From Bacteroidota bacterium (lineage in GTDB: Bacteria > Bacteroidota > Bacteroidia > Flavobacteriales_F > PHOS-HE28), in the NCBI GenBank assembly GCA_018267155.1, contig JAFDZE010000015.1:4363-58955 (forward strand): DNA of 54,593 nt, read 5' to 3'. Positions within the stretch are counted from its first letter, which is position 1; each line of letters starts with the position of its first letter. The notes beneath the pieces were generated by a model that ran no database searches, was not told where the DNA came from, and saw only the letters and a program-made list of their open reading frames with translations. Positions 18,150 through 29,900 of this stretch are shown here, one piece after another. Position numbers and translations under genes: made by a program.

Positions 18150-20690
18150 TCAGAAGCTGAAGGTGAGCATGGCGAAAAAGGTGCGGCCGTACAGGTAGCT
18201 GTACCTTGCGGGGAACTTGTCGGGGTTCAGCCGGTCGTAGCGGAGTTGCTCGTACCCGCCGGTGATCAGGTCCTGGTTATCGAACAGGTTGGTCACGCTC
18301 AGGTTCAGCGCCACGCGGTACTTGCGCTGGATCATCCAGCTCTTGTTGGCATACACGTCCACGGTGACGCCGTTGTTCAACCTGGGCTGATCGAGCAGTT
18401 TGTTCCACTGGGGATCCTCGGTGATGAGGCCTTCCACGGCCTCGGCGGTGCGGCGGTCCGGATTGGGGTCCAGATAGATCTGGCCGAACCAGTTGACATT
18501 GCCACCGACGCTCCAGAATTTCGGGGAATTGTACCGGGATCCGATGCTGTAGGCGCTCTGGGGCATGCCGCCCACGCGGTAGTTCTTCCAGTAAACGGTG
18601 CGCCCGGAGACCACGGCGGTGTCCAGGTTGTCCCGGGTGATCGTGGCCGAGGGCCTACTGCTGTACGTGTACCGGCCCATGGCGGCCACGGCGGTGACGG
18701 TCCATGTGGGGCTGAGCTTGCCTTCCAGCCCGAGTTCCAGGCCCATGTGCGTCTGGTCAACCCCGGTCATGGTGTAGTTCACGTTGGCCAGCAGGTCGTC
18801 GTTGAAGAACGTCCGGTTCCAGACCTGGTCATTGATCCGGGTATAATAAAGCGTCGCACGGCCCTTCAGTCGGGGCATGCGTGCCAGGTAACCGATCTCC
18901 CCACCGAGCACCTTTTCGTTCACCAGCCCGTCGATCACGGTGGGGCGCAGCCGGGGGCTGAGGTAGGCGTTGCGCGGGGTGGCTGGCCGGGACATGACGG
19001 TCGCGTTCGCCGTGAGGTAGTGACGACCGCTCAGTTTGTACACCGCACCCGCTTTCACACCGCCGCTCAGGAAGTTCTCCTTCTCGCTGGGGCCTTTGGA
19101 AATGTCGGGGAACAGGCCGTTCATCATGTTGCCCACACGCCAGTAACGGGTCTGGGAAATGGTGGCGCCGGCATAAGCCTCCACCCGGTCCCATTTTTTC
19201 TCCACCTGTCCGAAGGCGTTCACCAACCGGGTGTGGATCTCGTAATCGTAGCCGAACACATCACCTTCGCGTACCACGTGATTCGGATGCTCCAGGTCGT
19301 TGTTGGCTGAAATGGGGTTGTTCACGTCGAGCTCCGCGAACTGGTTGAGGTCCACCCAGAAATCCCCGCCCAGCAGGTCGTCCACCACTTTGAAGTAGTG
19401 TGTCTTCTGCTTGTTCCAGCTGGCCCCGGCGGTCACGTGCAGGTTGTGTCGCATGGCCTTGGTCCACACGCTGTTCACGGCGATCCGGAAGGGGTCGGCG
19501 CGCATGTCCTGGATCATGTATTTGCTGCGCAGGCCCGAGACATTGTTGCCACTGATGCCCTCGGCGTCCTGCACGGTGTACATGTTGTTGTAGTTGGCCT
19601 GGTACAGCGCGTCCCAATCGATCTGTTGGGTGCTGGCGTCCATTTGCCAGGCGCTGGTGAGGTCGGCGGCATAGGCGGGGTCGCTCGATGCGTAATAGCT
19701 GGGCAGGTAACGGTAGTAGGTGGGCGTGGGGTTCTTGGCGTCGAACCAGTTGAGGCCCGTCATGCCGTCCCTTCCGAACGTGCACATCACATTGGTGGCC
19801 CATTCGGTGCTGTCGTCCGGTTTGAAGATGTGGCCGAGCAGGAGGATGGGCTTGTGGTCGTTCATCACCACGGCATTCCGCTTCTTGCCTTCCTGCCAGC
19901 CCCAATTGGGGTTGTAGTAGTGGTCGCCGGTGAGGTTGAGGGCCTCTTTCACCGCCAAGCCTTCCCGACCTTGTTTGAGCGGGGCTCCCAATCCCGTGAA
20001 ATAAACTGAATGTTTGGGATTTATGCGCTTCTCCACGCTGACGAAGTACGCGCTCGCGTCATAGAACGTGCCGGGTGCGTAACCCTCATTGGCCCAGCGC
20101 CGCGAACCACTGAAGCTGAACGCCCATCCGTTGGCCCGCATACCCGTATTGTACGTGAACATGACCCGGTGACGGTACCTGCGGTTGGACAGTGCGTAAG
20201 AAAAGCGTGTACCACGGCGCAATTCGCTGGCGCGCAAACCGATCTCGGAGTAGCCGCCAACACCACCGAAGTTGAATCGGGAGGGAGAGATGCCGGTACG
20301 TGTTTCGACCCAGCGGGTCACGTCATTCAACCCGCCCCAGTACGTCCATGGGGGTATGCCCGTCTCCAGATCGTTCGCCAGTACGCCGTTCAGGCTCAAC
20401 AGCGCATTCTCCCCATCGTAGCCACGTATGCGGAAGCGGGCCTGGCCGAACGTGAAGGTGGCCACGGAGTTGAACGGATCACGTGAACTTTGGAGCACGC
20501 TGCTCACACCCTGGCTGTTGAGTTCATTGTCCAGGTCGGCCGCACTGATGGAGTACGCGGCCGCACGCCGGTCCATGTCGGCGGCATTGGTGTCCGGTAC
20601 CACGGTCAGGCTGGTATCGAATTGGGCGCCGACCATTCCGGGAACGAGGGCGGCGAACAGCGGTAGCAGGGTGCGGGCGAATGGGCGCAT
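18150..20690 (-). CDS. TonB-dependent outer-membrane receptor
   Basis: This 846-residue TonB-dependent receptor would import a substrate across the outer membrane using TonB energy. The start at 20690 gives a signal peptide (MRPFARTLLPLFAALVPG, cleaved near VGAQ); upstream frame extension is not protein-like. Unlike SusC proteins it has no N-terminal carboxypeptidase-regulatory domain. The plug appears at about 45-150 (LNSQGVSSVLQSSRDPFNSV, FRIRGYDGENALLSLNGVLA). The barrel follows and ends in aromatic strands (SYLYGRTFFAMLTFSF, terminal Phe typical of outer-membrane barrels). It leads an operon with a DUF5689 lipoprotein and an OB-fold T9SS protein. Confidence 0.9.
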   Translation of the reverse strand: MRPFARTLLPLFAALVPGMVGAQFDTSLTVVPDTNAADMDRRAAAYSISAADLDNELNSQGVSSVLQSSRDPFNSVATFTFGQARFRIRGYDGENALLSLNGVLANDLETGIPPWTYWGGLNDVTRWVETRTGISPSRFNFGGVGGYSEIGLRASELRRGTRFSYALSNRRYRHRVMFTYNTGMRANGWAFSFSGSRRWANEGYAPGTFYDASAYFVSVEKRINPKHSVYFTGLGAPLKQGREGLAVKEALNLTGDHYYNPNWGWQEGKKRNAVVMNDHKPILLLGHIFKPDDSTEWATNVMCTFGRDGMTGLNWFDAKNPTPTYYRYLPSYYASSDPAYAADLTSAWQMDASTQQIDWDALYQANYNNMYTVQDAEGISGNNVSGLRSKYMIQDMRADPFRIAVNSVWTKAMRHNLHVTAGASWNKQKTHYFKVVDDLLGGDFWVDLNQFAELDVNNPISANNDLEHPNHVVREGDVFGYDYEIHTRLVNAFGQVEKKWDRVEAYAGATISQTRYWRVGNMMNGLFPDISKGPSEKENFLSGGVKAGAVYKLSGRHYLTANATVMSRPATPRNAYLSPRLRPTVIDGLVNEKVLGGEIGYLARMPRLKGRATLYYTRINDQVWNRTFFNDDLLANVNYTMTGVDQTHMGLELGLEGKLSPTWTVTAVAAMGRYTYSSRPSATITRDNLDTAVVSGRTVYWKNYRVGGMPQSAYSIGSRYNSPKFWSVGGNVNWFGQIYLDPNPDRRTAEAVEGLITEDPQWNKLLDQPRLNNGVTVDVYANKSWMIQRKYRVALNLSVTNLFDNQDLITGGYEQLRYDRLNPDKFPARYSYLYGRTFFAMLTFSF

Positions 20691-20758
20691 CCGGTCTGGT
20701 GGTGAAGGTGGGGCCCGTAGCAGTGGGAAGGCTGTACAGGTGTTGCGTGAAAGGGGGG

Positions 20759-20766
20759 CGAAGGTA
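20759..20766 (-). promoter_or_regulatory. Putative -7 box TACCTTCG for the TonB receptor operon
   Basis: Read on the minus strand, TACCTTCG resembles TAnnTTTG with one change and lies 68 bp upstream of the receptor start. A TTG on the same strand lies 25 nt further upstream, slightly long for a -33 element. Confidence 0.4.
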
Positions 20767-20860
20767 ATCGTGGACCCTTTCCACGGTTGACCAAGCTCAG
20801 GTCCGCTGGTTCCGCCCACGATCCTTCGACTTGTCGGCCTTCCACAATCGGCGCGGGTCC

Positions 20861-20892
20861 TTGTCGTCCGGGGGAGGAGGGGGCTACTTTTG
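20861..20892 (+). promoter_or_regulatory. Putative Bacteroidota promoter (TTG-N21-TACTTTTG) of the second giant adhesin
   Basis: TTG at 20861-20863 and a perfect TAnnTTTG box (TACTTTTG) at 20885-20892 are 21 nt apart, the accepted -33/-7 spacing for Bacteroidota. The predicted transcript would start near 20898, giving a leader of about 60 nt before the ATG at 20961. Confidence 0.6.
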
Positions 20893-20960
20893 ACAGCTTC
20901 TACCGACCGAATACGGCCGTGGTGTTCATTCCGCTCCTCTTCAGGCAGAGCCGTCGTGCC

Positions 20961-23900
20961 ATGATACGCGCGCTCATGGCCGTGTTGCTTGTGCTCGCCG
21001 GGGGGGCGGTACGCGCGGGCCACTATGCTGGGGGCAGCATCACGTGGGATTGCCTCGGCGCCGGACAGTACCAGATCAACCTGGACCTGTTCCTGGATTG
21101 CTCGGGCTTCACGATCATCCCGCAGGACATCACCTTCACCAGTGATTGCGGTACCACCTTCACCGTGGAGGATCTGCAGCCCGTGAGCCAGCAGGAGGTA
21201 AGCCAGCTCTGTGCAGCCCAATTGGCCAGCAGCACGTGCAATGGTGGAGCATTGCCCGGCATCACCTGGTACCGGTTCACCACCGTCCAGAACCTGCCAC
21301 CCTGCGATTCGTGGAATGTGAGCTGGAACATCTGCTGCCGTTCCAATTCGATCAACCTGACGGGCAACCAGGGCATGTTCATCGATGCGCAGATCAATAC
21401 CCTCGATGCACCGTGCGACGATTCACCGGTGTTCACCGATCAATCGCTGCCGTACGTCTGCGTGGACCAGCCGGTGTACTACAACTTCGGGGTGAATGAG
21501 CCGGACGGCAATACACTGGTGTACTCATTGATCTCCGGTCAGTATTTCAACGGGACCAACGAACAACCGCTCGTGTACCAACCGGGATTCTCGGGAGCCT
21601 TTCCCGTACCCGGGATCACGGTGGACCCCATCACGGGGCAGATCGCGTTCACCCCCTCGGCCATCGGCAACTACGTGGTGGTGATGGAGGTGGCCGAGTA
21701 CGACGGTTTGGGGAACCTGATCGGCACGGTGATGCGGGACATCACGTTCGTGGTCATCGCGTGTACCGGCAATGTGCCCCAAACGCAAGGTGTTGTGAAC
21801 AACACGGCGGGCATCCTCACGAGCCCGAGCAGTATCGAGGTATGCGACGGGCAGGCCTTCTGTGTGGACGTTCAATTCACGGATGCGGACCCCGGTACCA
21901 TATTGCAAGTGGTGTCCCAGGCCACGGCCCTGCTTCCGGGCGCCACATTCAATGTGCTGGGCACCAACCCTGCCACGGCGCATATATGCTGGACCGGGGA
22001 TGTGAACTATTCACCGGTGAACGTGCTGGTACAGGCCGATGATGGGAACTGCCCGATCGAGAATACCGCATCACTCGCCATCAACATCATTTCCGTGGCG
22101 GGTGGCGGCCCGCCGCCATCGCCGGGAACGAACGGCTCGGTACAGATCTGTCCGGGCGCAAATGCCTTTTTCCTGGTGAGCGTTCTGGGCGGCACCCCTG
22201 ATGTCAATGGCTTCTGGACCGGACCCGACGGAGCAGCGCACAATTCCGAGTTCAATCCCTTGCTGGATCCGCCCGGTGTGTACACCTATACCACGGGGAA
22301 CGCGTGCGCCTTCGCCACGGCCACGGCCACCATCTCGTTCGCCGCAGCACCCGATGCCGGCACGGACGGGACGTTGACGGTGTGTTCCGATGCGGCGCCG
22401 AGCGACCTGTTCAGCAGCCTGGGGGGAACGCCTTCGATGTCCGGCTCCTGGACCATGCCTGGTGGTGCATCATTCAGTGGTACTTACGATCCCACGGTGA
22501 ATACCCCGGGTGCCTACGTGTACACGGTCGTCGGCGGAGGAGGTTGTCCTGGGGCGAGCGCCACGGTCACCGTGACCGAGATCACGGCGCCGGAGGCCGG
22601 TACCGATGGTGCGGCCACCTTCTGCACGAATGGAGGAGCACAGAACCTGATCGGCTTCCTGGGCGGAACGCCACAGTTGGGCGGCATCTGGACCGATCCG
22701 TTGGGCGCGGTGTTCGGCGGATCGTACAACCCTGCGTTGCACGGTCCGGGAACCTACACGTACACGGTGGTCGGTGGTGCCCCTTGCGGGAACGCGTCGG
22801 CGGTGGTGCAGGTGACCGAGAATGCGCTTCCCGATCCGGGAACGAGCGGGGTCTTCAGCGTCTGCAGCAACGCTGCTGCGTTCGACCTGCCCGATCATCT
22901 GGGCGGTTCGCCGGACGCTGGTGGGGTGTGGACCGCTCCGGGTGGCGGGCCGCATTCGACGGTGTATGATCCGGCGATCGATGTGCCCGGGGTATATACG
23001 TACGCGGTAACAGGTACAGCTCCATGTCCGAGCGCTGCGGCCACCGTGACCGTGTCGGAGAACCTGGCGCCCGATGCCGGGACGGATGGTACCTTGAACG
23101 CATGCTCAAGCGGTGTGCCGGTCAATCTGTTCGATCAACTCATCGGCGCGCAGTCCAATGGCACGTGGGAACTGCCGGACGGTACACCGTTCACGGGTGT
23201 GTATGACCCCGCGGTACACGGTCCGGGGATCTACACGTATTCCGTTCCGGGGTTGCCTCCCTGTGCGCTGGACCAGGCCATTGTCACCGTGTCGGAATCC
23301 GCAGCACCCTATGCCGGTGCCGATGCGACATCCTCGGTCTGTGCGAACAATCTGCCCACCAACCTCTTCCCGTTGATCGTTGGTGCACCTGCCGGCGGCG
23401 CATGGACCGGACCGGGCGGCACCCCGTTCACGGGCGTGTATGATCCGTTGGTCCATGCCCCCGGGACGTACACCTATACCGTTGCGGGGGTAGCACCATG
23501 TCCCTCGGATGCCGCCACGGTCACCATTACCGAGAGCGACCCGCCCTTCGCCGGGAACGATGCGTCCATCACACTGTGCGATCAGGACGCTCCGGAAGAC
23601 CTGTTCCTGTTGTTGGGTGGAGGGGCGGATGGGGGCGGCTTTTGGACTCCCCCGGCGGGGCAGCCCCCGTTCAACGGCATCTACGATCCGTCGACCAGCA
23701 TTGCGGGCAGTTACATGTATACCGTTGCGGGTGTGGCCCCATGTCCGTTCGATGTGTCCACCGTGACGGTCTCGGTGGTGCAGCAGCCATACGCCGGAGC
23801 GGATACGGATCTGGCCCTGTGCGGCAACTCCGCACCCACAGCGCTGATCGGCGTGCTCACGGGAGCGGATCCCGGAGGTGCTTGGACCGCCCCGGGAGGC

Positions 23901-26900
23901 GGTGTGTTCGGTGGAACGTACGATCCCGCATTGCAGGCGCCCGGTAATTATACCTATCTGTTGCCCGCGACCGCGCCATGCGTGGCTGCACAGGCTGTCG
24001 TGACCGTCACCGAGTCGGCAGCGCCATTTGCCGGCACGGATGGTGCGGTCACCTTCTGTGCGGATGCGGTACCCACCGCGTTGCTCCCGTCGCTGGCCGG
24101 GGCCGGGGCTGGAGGTGCTTGGACCGGTCCCGGGGGTACGCCCCACTCAGGCGTGTACGATCCCGCCGTGGACGGCCCCGGGGTTTATACGTACACATTG
24201 ACAGGTACCCCTCCCTGTGTATCGGATCAAGCCGTGGTGACCGTAACGGAGAATGCCACGCCTTGGGCCGGTACCGATGGCGCACTTGACATCTGCTCCG
24301 ATGCGGCGACGGTCGCATTGTTCGGCATGTTGGGCGGAACGCCCGACGCGGGGGGGACGTGGACCACGCCCGGTGGCGGTGCTTTTGGGGGCACCTTCGA
24401 CCCCGCAATCGACGCGCCAGGTCCTTATGTATACACCGTTAATGGTATTGCTCCGTGCGGTTCCGACCAGTCCGTGGTTCTTGTGACCATCCATGCCGCA
24501 CCGAACGCCGGAGTTGCGGGCCCCCTCGCGCTCTGCGGCGATTCACCACCAACACCGCTCTTTTCCCTGCTCGTTGGTGCCGATGCGGGAGGTGCCTGGA
24601 CCACCCCCGGCGGCGGTGCGTTCAACGGGAGCTACGACCCGGCCACCGATGGTCCCGGGGATTTCACGTACACGGTCCAAGGCGCTCCGGCCTGTGGTTC
24701 GGACCAGGCCATCGTCACCGTGAGTGAGGACCCACCGCCTTTCGCTGGAGTAGACGCGGATCTGGTCATTTGTGGCTCCGCACCCGCCGCGCTCATGCTT
24801 CCCCTGCTCGGTGGCGCGGATCCCGGCGGATCCTGGACCGCACCGGGTGGTGGTGCGCACTCCGGTTCGTACGATCCTGCGGTCGATGGCCCCGGCGTGT
24901 ACGTGTACACGGTGAGCGGGAGCAGCGCATGCACGAATGATATGGCCGCCATCACCGTTACCGAGGACGTGCCATCGGCAGCGACCGTCGGCTATGCCCA
25001 ACCAGCGCTATGCTCCTCTGCAGGCCCGATAGCGGTGAACCTGATCGGATCAACGGGAGGGGTATTTTCCGCTGTGCCGGCGGGACTTGCGCTGGATGCG
25101 CTTTCAGGGACGATCGATCCCGGCACCAGCGATGCCGGGGCGTACACGATCACGTACGCGCTGCCGACGACCGGTGTGTGCCCGGCCATGACCACAACGG
25201 CGGACATCAGCATTGCCATGGCTCCGGATGCCGGCACCGACGCTGCACTGACCGTGTGCGATGCCGGTGCCCCTACCGCACTGTTCGCCTTGCTCGGTGG
25301 AGCACAAGTTGGCGGATCGTGGACAGTGCCTGGAGGAGGTGCGTTCACCGGCACCTATGACCCGGCCACCCATGCGCCCGGAGTGTATACATACACGGTT
25401 GTTGGGACATCTCCATGTCCGGACGCGCAGGCCGCCGTCACCGTGACCGAGACCGGATCACCGGATGCGGGTACTGATGGGCTGTTGACGATCTGCTCGG
25501 ATGGTACATCGGTCGGACTGCTCACCGCCCTGACCGGTGCGGACCCGGGAGGTTCCTGGACCGCACCGGGCGGTGGTCCGCACACGGGCCTCGTCGACCC
25601 CGCGGTGGATGCGCAGGGGGTGTACGTCTATACGCTCGCGGCCATGGCCCCCTGCCTCGGTGATCAGTCCGAGGTGACCGTGACGATCACCCCCGCGCCG
25701 GTGGCCGGTACGGACGGCTCGGTCACAGTGTGCGATAGCGGAGCACCGGTGGTGCTGCTCGGCGTGTTGTCCGGTGCCCAGCCCGGTGGTAGTTGGACCG
25801 GTCCTGGTGGAGCAGTATTCAGCGGGACCTATGATCCGGCCAGTGATGTGAGCGGCCCGTACACCTATACCCTTGTTGGCGCACCTCCGTGCATGGCGGC
25901 ACAGGCCGTGGTCACCGTGACGGAGACCGGCTCCCCTCAAGCGGGTGCCGACGGGACGATCACGGTCTGCTCAAATGGTGCGACCACAGGGCTCTTCGCA
26001 GCACTCAACGGAGCTGATCCCGGCGGCACATGGACCGCTCCCGGGGGCGCTGTGCATAGCGGATCCTTCGATCCGGGGACCGATCCCGTCGGCGTGTACA
26101 CATACACGTTGAGTGCTACTCCACCCTGTACGGGCGATCAGTCGCAGGTGACGGTGACGGTACAAGCCGCACCGGATGCCGGCATTGATGGGGCGCTCAC
26201 CGTCTGCGACCTGGGGGGGGCCAGCGCGCTTTTCACTGCACTCACCGGTGCGGATGCGGGTGGCGTTTGGACCGCGCCGGGTGGCGGTGCACACAGTGGT
26301 TCCTTCGATCCAACTACCGATGCACCGGGGATCTATACCTACACGGTGATCGGAGTGTCGCCGTGTGCCACCGATCAGGCCGCGGTCAGCGTGACCACGA
26401 CAGGTTCGCCGGATGCCGGTACCGATGGTGCCCTGACCCTCTGCTCCACCGGTGTGCCCACAGGGCTCTTCGCGGCCCTCAACGGAGCTGATCCCGGCGG
26501 CACGTGGACCGCTCCCGGGGGCGCAGTGCACAGCGGATCCTTCGATCCGGGGATCGATCCCCCCGGGGTGTACACGTACACGTTGACCGCGGCACCACCT
26601 TGCGCGGGCGACCAGTCGCAGGTGACGGTGACGATACAAGCCGCACCGGAGGCCGGTAATGATGGGGCACTCACCGTCTGCGATCAGGGGGGGGCCAGTG
26701 CGCTGTTCGCAGCACTCACCGGAGCGGATGCCGGAGGCTTCTGGACCGCTCCAGGAGGAGGGGCGCACAGCGGCTCGTTCGACCCCGCCACCGATGCATC
26801 CGGGATATATACGTACACGGTGAACGGTATGGCTCCCTGTGTCACCGATGAGGCGGAGGTGACCGTGACTGTGACCGGATCACCAGATGCGGGTACCGAC

Positions 26901-29900
26901 GGTGTGCTGTCGCTTTGTGCCAACGGACTTCCGACCATGCTTTTTGGGGCGCTCGGCGGAGCCGATGCGGGTGGAACGTGGACGGCTCCGGGCGGTGCTG
27001 CGCACAGTGGTACACTCGATCCGTTGCTGGACGGCGCGGGTACATACACGTACACGATCGCTGCGCTGGCACCATGTACGAGCGATCAGGCAACGGTAAC
27101 GGTCGGTATCCAGCAGCCACCACAGGCCGGTGTTGACGGTGCGCTCACCGTGTGCGACCAGGGTGCCCCCGGTGCGCTGCTCGCTGCACTCACCGGAGCG
27201 GATGCGGGCGGCACTTGGACCGCTCCGGGAGGCGGTCCCCACAGCGGATCGTACGATCCGGCCATGGACCCGGAAGGGGATTATACATACACGGTCTCCG
27301 GCATGGCCCCCTGCCCATCGGACCAGGCTGTTGTCACCGTACAGGAAACCGGTTCGCCACAGGCCGGGGCGGATGGCACGCTCACGCTTTGTGCCTCGTC
27401 CGGTACCTTCGATCTCTTCAGCGCGCTGACCGGCGCGGATCCGGGGGGTGCTTGGATCGGGCCCGATGGCATGCCGCACGCATCCATCATCGATCCGGGC
27501 ACGGACATGGCCGGCCAGTACACGTACATGCTCGCGGCCACACCCCCTTGTACGGGGGATCAATCGCAGGTGCTGGTCACCTTGGTGGCCCCTCCGGATC
27601 CCGGTGCCGACGCGGCCGCGGTGCTCTGCGACATGGGTCAACCCGTGGACCTGTTCACCGAGCTGTCCGGTGCGGAAGCCGGTGGTACATGGACTTCCCC
27701 TGGTGGCGGGGCGCACAGTGGGACCTACGATCCGATCACGGATGCCCCGGGCGATTATACCTACACGGTGGTTGGTACAGCCCCCTGCGGCATGGCCCAG
27801 GCCGTGGTCACGGTGACGGAAACGAGCGCGCCCGATGCGGGAACGTCCACTGTGCTCGACCTGTGTTCCACGGCAGGGCCGGTATCCTTGCTGGTACAAC
27901 TCGGGGGCGCGGATCCCGGTGGTTCCTGGACCGGGCCCGGCGGAGCCCCGCACAGCGGCACATTCGTTCCCGCACTCGACACGCCCGGTGATCATACATA
28001 CACCATTGCAGGTACAGCGCCCTGCCCATCGGCCAGTGCCGTGGTAACGGTCCAGGTGGAGGCTGCGCCCGATGCGGGGGTGGACGGTGGCTTCACCGTG
28101 TGCAGTGGTGATGCGCCGTTCGACCTGTTGGTTCTGCTTGGTGGAACGCCGGATCCCGATGGGACCTGGTCGGATGTGCTCAATGCGCCGTTCAATGGGG
28201 TCTTCGATCCCGCCGTATCGATCCCGGGGATGTACACCTACACCGTGGCGGGTGTGGTATGCCCTTCCGACCTGGCGACCGTGCTGGTGAACACGGTCCC
28301 CGGACCCAATGCGGGACAGGACAATGCGATCGCATTTTGTGCAACGGACGCCCCGGCCGACCTTTTCGGGATGCTGCTCGGCCAGCCGGACCAGACGGGC
28401 ACGTGGATGGATCCGGATGGACAACCTTTCTTCGGCACACTCGATCCGGCCACTGCGATACCGGGCAACTACACCTATACGGTGGCCACGATCGCTGGCG
28501 CGTGCCCCGATGCGTCGGCCACGGTCCACGTGACGGTGAACGCACCGGTGAACGCGGGGACGGTCGGGAATCTTGCCCTGTGCTCCACGAGTGGGCCGGT
28601 ATCGCTGATCACAGGTCTCGGAGGATCGCCCGATCCCGGCGGGGTCTGGACCGATCCGCTGGGTACGCCATTCTCGGGCACGTTCGATCCGGCTTCCGCA
28701 CAGCCCGGTGTTTACACGTACACGATGCAGGGTGCCGCACCCTGCCCCGACGCCAGTGCCTCGATCAACGTGGAGTTGAACGCACAACCCGACGCGGGTC
28801 AGAACGTGTCGATCGCCACCTGCGACCAGGATGCTCCATTCCCGCTGTTCGCTCAGCTGGGCGGCAACCCCGATGCGGGTGGCACGTGGACACTACCGGA
28901 CGGCGGGACCGGCAACGGCCAGTTCATTCCGGGCAGCTCCACATCGGGCAACTACACGTACACGCTCCTTGGTGTTTCACCTTGCGTGAATGACCAGGCC
29001 ACCATCACGATCGCGGTTTCCGAAGGTGTACAGGCCGGTGCGAATGCCAGTATTTCCGTGTGTGCCGATGCGGACCCCTTCGTCCTGTTCCCCCTCTTGG
29101 GCAGCGGTGCGGATGCTGGCGGCACCTGGACAGCGCCGGGGGGTGGATCCTGGAACGGAAGTATCGATCCATCAAGCGGCACAAGCGGTGATTACGTGTA
29201 CACCGTTGTGGCTCCCGCGCCCTGCCCTGTGCGCATGGCCACGGTCACGGTGACGATCAATGACGTTCCCTCCCCACTGATCGTGGCCGAAATGGCCGAC
29301 GGCTGTGCCCCAGTGGAGGTGACCTTCAGCAATGCGAACGGGGATGAAGGAACCTATGCCTGGGACTTCGGCAATGGTCAGGCCGGGGTGGGCGGGGCTC
29401 CGGAACCGGTACTGTACGGGGAGAGCGGACACTTTGAGGTCGCGCTGACCGTCACATCCCCGGCCGGTTGCATCGGCGGTACGGTGCTCGTGGGCGGGAT
29501 CGATGTGTACGCGCGGCCGGAAGCTGCCTTCAGCCATGGTCCCGATCGGCTCAACAGCAATGCGCCCGAGGCCTTCTTCCAGAACGCCAGCACCGGGGCC
29601 AATGCGTACGAATGGGATTTCGCCGGACTCGGCACCTCCACGGAGACGAACCCGTCCTTCACCTTCCCGGACGGTGTGGAAGGAGTGTACACCATCTGCC
29701 TCACGGCCTTCGCATCGGAGAATTGCTTTGATACCGCTTGTGCGGAGGTGCGGGTACCGCTGGGAGCGGGACTCTTCGTGCCGGATGCGTTCACACCGAA
29801 CGGGGACGGCGTGAACGATGTCTTCACCCCCATCGTGAACGGGGTGCTGGAAGAAGGTTATCGCTTCATGGTATTCGACCGCTGGGGGCTGGAGATCTTC

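Noticed and set aside
20691..21221. Upstream extension of the TonB receptor to 1023 residues
   Set aside because: It would overlap the promoter and 5' end of the divergent giant adhesin, and the receptor signal peptide begins cleanly at 20690.
22110..29258. Possible CRISPR or satellite array
   Set aside because: The periodicity (about 237 bp) is coding, in frame, and diverged at wobble sites; there are no short identical repeats with unique spacers.
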